Of a stretch of DNA of 64,000 nt, positions 60,815 through 64,000 are shown piece by piece. The notes below the pieces were generated by a model that made no database searches, was not told where the DNA came from, and worked only from the letters and a program-made list of their open reading frames with translations. A program made the position numbers and the translations under genes. The DNA lies in NCBI GenBank assembly GCA_944326235.1, contig CALVDH010000007.1, positions 27,834 to 91,833 on the forward strand, given 5' to 3'. Origin of the DNA: an uncultured Bacteroidales bacterium. GTDB taxonomy: Bacteria > Bacteroidota > Bacteroidia > Bacteroidales > UBA932. Numbering within the stretch: the stretch's first letter is position 1; every line of letters starts with the position of its first letter.

Positions 60815-61794
60815 TACAGGGCCAGAGAGCCGAAGGTCTTCATGAACTGAACCCTTTCATACATGGCGGGGTCAGGGATGGAGGAGTAGCTCAGGCGGCC
60901 GCGGATCTGGGAGAGGCTTTCCACATTGTTCTTTTCGAGGAAAGCAGTTATTTTATCATTGAATTCCTTTATGACGGCGGGTCCATGCCTGTAAATCACA
61001 GAACATACCTGAACGGCATCGGCACCGGCAAGAATCATCTTGAGGGCACTTTCTGCGCTGTGCACGCCTGTAGTGGTGGCGATGTCTATCTTTACGGCTG
61101 AGGCAAGGATGGCAGTCCAACGCAGGATCTCGGCATACTCACCCTCATGTGAGAGGGGAGCGGACGGCACCAGGCAGAACTTCTCCAGATCGATGTCAGG
61201 GGTGAAGAAACGGTTGAAGATCACCACACCCTTGGCGCCGGCAGAGGCTATGCGGTCCACGAAATTGACTATGCTGGAGAAGTGGGGGCCTATCTTTACG
61301 GCTACGGGAATCTTAAGCTCCGAAACTATCGAGCGGACTACGCTGACATAGCCGTCCTCGATGGCTGCAGGAGAGGTTCTGGGATCCAGGGCCAGGTCGT
61401 AAAGGTTGATCTCCAAAGCATCGGCTCCGGCAGCCTCTATCTGACGGGCGTACTCCACCCACTCACCGGGACTGTAGCAGTTGATGCTGGCGATGACGGG
61501 TATCGATACGGCCTGCTTGAGGGCGCGGACTTTCTCAGTGTACTGCGCGATGGAGTTGGAACGGATGTAGGTATGGAGATAGTCGTCCATCTCCGGATAG
61601 GAGTGTCCCGCTGAGGCCATGAACTCCACCTCACCGCGGATCTGCTCCTCGAAGAGGGACTTCATGACCACGGCTCCGGCACCGCAGCTTTCCATTTCCT
61701 TAACTTTGTCGACATCGGCTGTCAGCGAGCAGCTGCTCACTATTATAGGACTCTTGAGGTCCAGGCCGAGATACTTCACGTCTGTTGTTGCCAT
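60814..61794 (-). CDS. Dihydroorotate dehydrogenase-like flavoprotein
   Basis: 326 residues, a FMN-dependent TIM barrel. Start YLGLDLKSPIIVSSCSLT, active-site loop INCYSPGEW, and FMN phosphate region TTTGVHSAESALKMILAGADAVQVCSVIY. Bacteroidota carry such a second DHOD-like protein distinct from PyrD; its substrate is not known. No pyrimidine gene is adjacent. The integrated element abuts its stop codon without changing it. It follows glyS by 15 bp. Confidence 0.88.
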   Translation of the reverse strand: MATTDVKYLGLDLKSPIIVSSCSLTADVDKVKEMESCGAGAVVMKSLFEEQIRGEVEFMASAGHSYPEMDDYLHTYIRSNSIAQYTEKVRALKQAVSIPVIASINCYSPGEWVEYARQIEAAGADALEINLYDLALDPRTSPAAIEDGYVSVVRSIVSELKIPVAVKIGPHFSSIVNFVDRIASAGAKGVVIFNRFFTPDIDLEKFCLVPSAPLSHEGEYAEILRWTAILASAVKIDIATTTGVHSAESALKMILAGADAVQVCSVIYRHGPAVIKEFNDKITAFLEKNNVESLSQIRGRLSYSSIPDPAMYERVQFMKTFGSLAL

Positions 61795-61809
61795 AGCTGT
61801 AGTTTTTTG

Positions 61810-63360
61810 TTATCCTATTTTGTTCAGTTTTTTCATTACGGTCCTGAAATCCGTCCTCTCGCGGATAATCCTGCCGACCTCCGCTACGGGTATGCGCTCC
61901 TGGGACATGGTATCGCGGTCGCGGATGGTCACGCAGTTGTCCTCCTTGGTCTGATGGTCCACGGTGATGCAGAAGGGAGTGCCGATGGCATCCTGACGGC
62001 GGTAGCGCTTGCCGATGCTGTCCTTCTCGTCATACTGGCAGTTGAAGTCAAACTTCAGGTCGTCGATGATATCGCGGGCAATTTCAGGCAGCCCGTCCTT
62101 CTTGACCAGAGGCAGTACTGCAAGTTTCACGGGAGCCAGCACGGGAGGAATGCGGAGGACTACCCTCTCCTCTCCGTTTTCCAGCTTCTCCTCGCAGTAA
62201 GCAGCGGAAAGCACGGCAAGGAACATCCTGTCCAGTCCTATGGATGTCTCCACTACGTACGGAGTGTAGCTCTCGCCTGTCTCGGGGTCGAAGTACTGTA
62301 TCTTGCGGCCGGAGAACTTCTGATGGTTGCCCAGGTCGAAGTCCGTGCGGGAATGAATGCCCTCGAGTTCCTTGAAGCCGAAGGGGAATTCAAATTCAAT
62401 GTCAGTGGCGGCGTTGGCGTAGTGGGCCAGCTTCTCGTGGTCGTGGAAGCGGTACTTCTCATCGCCCAGGCCGAGGGCCTTGTGCCACTGCAGGCGGGTC
62501 TCCTTCCATTTGGCGAACCATTCGAGCTCCGAGCCGGGACGCACGAAGAACTGCATCTCCATCTGCTCGAACTCCCTCATGCGGAAGATGAACTGACGGG
62601 CCACTATCTCGTTGCGGAAGGCCTTGCCTATCTGGGCGATGCCGAAAGGAATCTTCATACGGCCGGTCTTCTGGACATTCAGGAAGTTGACAAATATACC
62701 CTGGGCGGTCTCGGGACGGAGGTAGATGATGCCGTCCTCCCCGGAGATGTTGCCGAGCTGGGTGGAGAACATCAGGTTGAACTGACGCACCTCTGTCCAG
62801 TTCTTGGTACCTGATATGGGGCAGACGATGCCGCAGTCGATGATGATGTCGCGCAGGCCCTGAAGGTCGTTGGCGTTGAGGGCGGCTGTCATGCGCTCAC
62901 GTACCTCGTCCATCTTCTGCTGATTGCGCAGCACGTTGGGATTGGTGGCACGGAACTGGGCCTCGTCGAAGCTCTCGCCGAACTTGCGGCGGCCCTTCTC
63001 CACATCCTTGTTTATCTTCTCCTCGAGTTTGGCGATGTAGTCCTCTATGAGCACGTCGGCACGGTAGCGCTTCTTGGAGTCCTTGTTGTCGATCAGAGGG
63101 TCGTTGAAGGCCCCCACGTGACCTGAGGCCTGCCATATCTTAGGGTGCATGAAGATAGCGGAGTCGATACCGACTATATTCTCGTTGAGGCGCACCATGG
63201 CGTCCCACCAGTATTTCTTGATATTGTTCTTGAGCTCCACGCCCATCTGTCCGTAGTCATAGACGGCGCTGAGTCCGTCATAAATCTCACTTGAGGGAAA
63301 AACGAAGCCATACTCCTTGGCATGGGCGGTAAGTTGCTTGAATACTTCTTCCTGTGTCAT
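61810..63360 (-). CDS. glyS: Glycine--tRNA ligase (single-chain, dimeric type)
   Basis: 516 residues, eukaryote/archaeon-like alpha2 enzyme used by Bacteroidota. Class II motifs: GVELKNNIKKYWWDAMV near the start, motif 2 FRNEIVARQFIFRMREFEQME, motif 3 GLDRMFLAVLSAAY, and the C-terminal anticodon-binding domain with PPVLAPVKLAVLPL. It charges tRNA-Gly. The DHOD-like gene follows by 15 bp, so they are co-transcribed. Confidence 0.96.
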   Translation of the reverse strand: MTQEEVFKQLTAHAKEYGFVFPSSEIYDGLSAVYDYGQMGVELKNNIKKYWWDAMVRLNENIVGIDSAIFMHPKIWQASGHVGAFNDPLIDNKDSKKRYRADVLIEDYIAKLEEKINKDVEKGRRKFGESFDEAQFRATNPNVLRNQQKMDEVRERMTAALNANDLQGLRDIIIDCGIVCPISGTKNWTEVRQFNLMFSTQLGNISGEDGIIYLRPETAQGIFVNFLNVQKTGRMKIPFGIAQIGKAFRNEIVARQFIFRMREFEQMEMQFFVRPGSELEWFAKWKETRLQWHKALGLGDEKYRFHDHEKLAHYANAATDIEFEFPFGFKELEGIHSRTDFDLGNHQKFSGRKIQYFDPETGESYTPYVVETSIGLDRMFLAVLSAAYCEEKLENGEERVVLRIPPVLAPVKLAVLPLVKKDGLPEIARDIIDDLKFDFNCQYDEKDSIGKRYRRQDAIGTPFCITVDHQTKEDNCVTIRDRDTMSQERIPVAEVGRIIRERTDFRTVMKKLNKIG

Positions 63361-63381
63361 GTGTTTTTGGAATTAATCATG

Positions 63382-63389
63382 CAAAAATA
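63382..63389 (-). promoter_or_regulatory. -7 box of glyS
   Basis: On the minus strand TATTTTTG, 21 bp before the glyS ATG, in a 77-bp region shared with the divergent dsbD. Confidence 0.5.
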
Positions 63390-63401
63390 AGAATTATTCC
63401 G

Positions 63402-63409
63402 TACTTTTG
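63402..63409 (+). promoter_or_regulatory. -7 box of the dsbD-like gene
   Basis: TACTTTTG, 28 bp before the ATG at 63438, back to back with the glyS box. Confidence 0.5.
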
Positions 63410-63437
63410 CCCGAAGAAAATCTACAATAACACAAAT

Positions 63438-64000
63438 ATGAGACTCAAAAGAACTGTCATGGCCGTCTTAGCCGGCCTTATAACCCTGTGCGCCAGCGCC
63501 CAGGGAGTAATCTCAGTAGACTCTAAAGCCTCCGTCCTGCCCGACGGGAACGTCGAGCTGCTCTTCACCGTCAGCCTCGAGCCGGGCTGGTACATGTACA
63601 GCACCGTGCCGGTGAGCGGCGGCCCGATGGCCACCTCCTTCACCGCGGACGAAAGTGCAGCCTTCACCCTCTCCGGAGGGCTGCAGGACGTTGAGGAGGC
63701 CCACGTCAAGCTGGACGAGGGATTCGGCATCGACGTCAAGTACTTCGAGGGCACAGCGCAATTCCGCCAGGTCATCGTCCCCGCCTCGCAGGAGACCTTC
63801 ACCGTGACCGGATACCTCGAGTACCAGACCTGCAACGGGGCAGAGTGCACCCTCAACGAGAGCGAGGTCTCCGTCAAGGTGGACCCCACGGCGACGCCGG
63901 GAGAGGCATCCGCAGCCCCCTCCAAGGGCGGTAAGGCGGCCGGCCAGGGCTTCTGGAGCTTCCTGCTCATAGCCTTCCTCGCCGGACTCGCCGGGGTCAT
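63438..64000 (+). CDS. Protein-disulfide reductase DsbD, N-terminal part
   Basis: 188 residues are present; the frame stays open to the window edge. Signal peptide MRLKRTVMAVLAGL ending CASAQG, then the DsbD alpha domain with LEPGWYMYSTVPVSGGP and YQTCNGAECTL (the paired cysteines), then the first membrane segment (FWSFLLIAFLAGLAGV) begins. DsbD carries electrons from cytoplasmic thioredoxin to periplasmic thiols. The thioredoxin-fold lipoprotein at 32128-33093 is a conceivable partner. Confidence 0.88.
   Translation, partial: MRLKRTVMAVLAGLITLCASAQGVISVDSKASVLPDGNVELLFTVSLEPGWYMYSTVPVSGGPMATSFTADESAAFTLSGGLQDVEEAHVKLDEGFGIDVKYFEGTAQFRQVIVPASQETFTVTGYLEYQTCNGAECTLNESEVSVKVDPTATPGEASAAPSKGGKAAGQGFWSFLLIAFLAGLAGV

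Overview
The window is chromosomal DNA of a member of the Bacteroidota, most likely order Bacteroidales. Evidence from the sequence: many promoters fit the Bacteroidota form (TTTG about 20 bp upstream of TAnnTTTG); secD and secF are fused; the order SUI1, DUF4271, hemD, rnpA, yidD is present; DUF2723, DUF5106, DUF4271 and PepSY-like families occur. The GC-rich coding DNA and a tryptophanase would fit a Rikenellaceae/Alistipes-like gut organism, but genus cannot be fixed from this window.

Layout. 1-2218: the end of an outer-membrane beta-barrel gene, then a compact lower-GC four-gene cassette (DUF3791, DUF3990 with an ADP-ribosyltransferase-like H-Y-E signature, DUF3791-like, winged helix) with its own promoter and overlapping stop/start codons. 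2508-9987: beta-propeller lipoprotein, S37 peptidase, DUF2156 protein, phosphopantetheinyl transferase, small membrane protein, then tyrS-rbfA-LolE-type permease. 10189-20783: tricorn-like protease, ECF sigma operon, AAA/DUF4143 ATPase, groESL, Fic protein, tadA, YqaA-type protein. 20804-33093: fused acyltransferase (probable aminolipid synthase), uvrC, a large HExxH/propeller outer-membrane protein, Na/Pi transporter, acyl-CoA ligase with acyltransferase, thioredoxin-fold lipoprotein joined to tRNA-Gln. 33217-50620: C10 protease and small lipoprotein, DUF2723 protein, the SUI1-to-yidD operon, LuxE-like ligase, tnaA, secDF, a PD40/SPOR-like protein with nfeD and floA. 50634-54730: an extragenic palindrome and a two-component system with PepSY-like proteins that probably form its regulon. 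54832-60814: tRNA-Pro carrying a 5.9-kb integrated element. 60814-64000: dihydroorotate-dehydrogenase-like gene, glyS and the start of dsbD.

The most notable unit is the integrated element. It is bounded by 44-bp copies of the tRNA-Pro 3' end and carries a tyrosine recombinase, an excisionase-like HTH protein, an SF3-type helicase, an origin-like AT-rich/iteron region, four small genes including a terminase-small-subunit-like protein, and an unknown cargo protein. Both ends have the same double repeat (two TTGCGCTC copies, 11 bp apart), which I read as integrase arm sites. It has no capsid, portal or conjugation genes, so a phage satellite (PICI-like) is the best guess. The second candidate is the DUF3791/DUF3990 cassette, which looks like a multi-component ADP-ribosyltransferase toxin-antitoxin-type system. 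The third is the probable shared operator between the response-regulator gene and a PepSY gene, conserved in sequence and in distance from the promoter.
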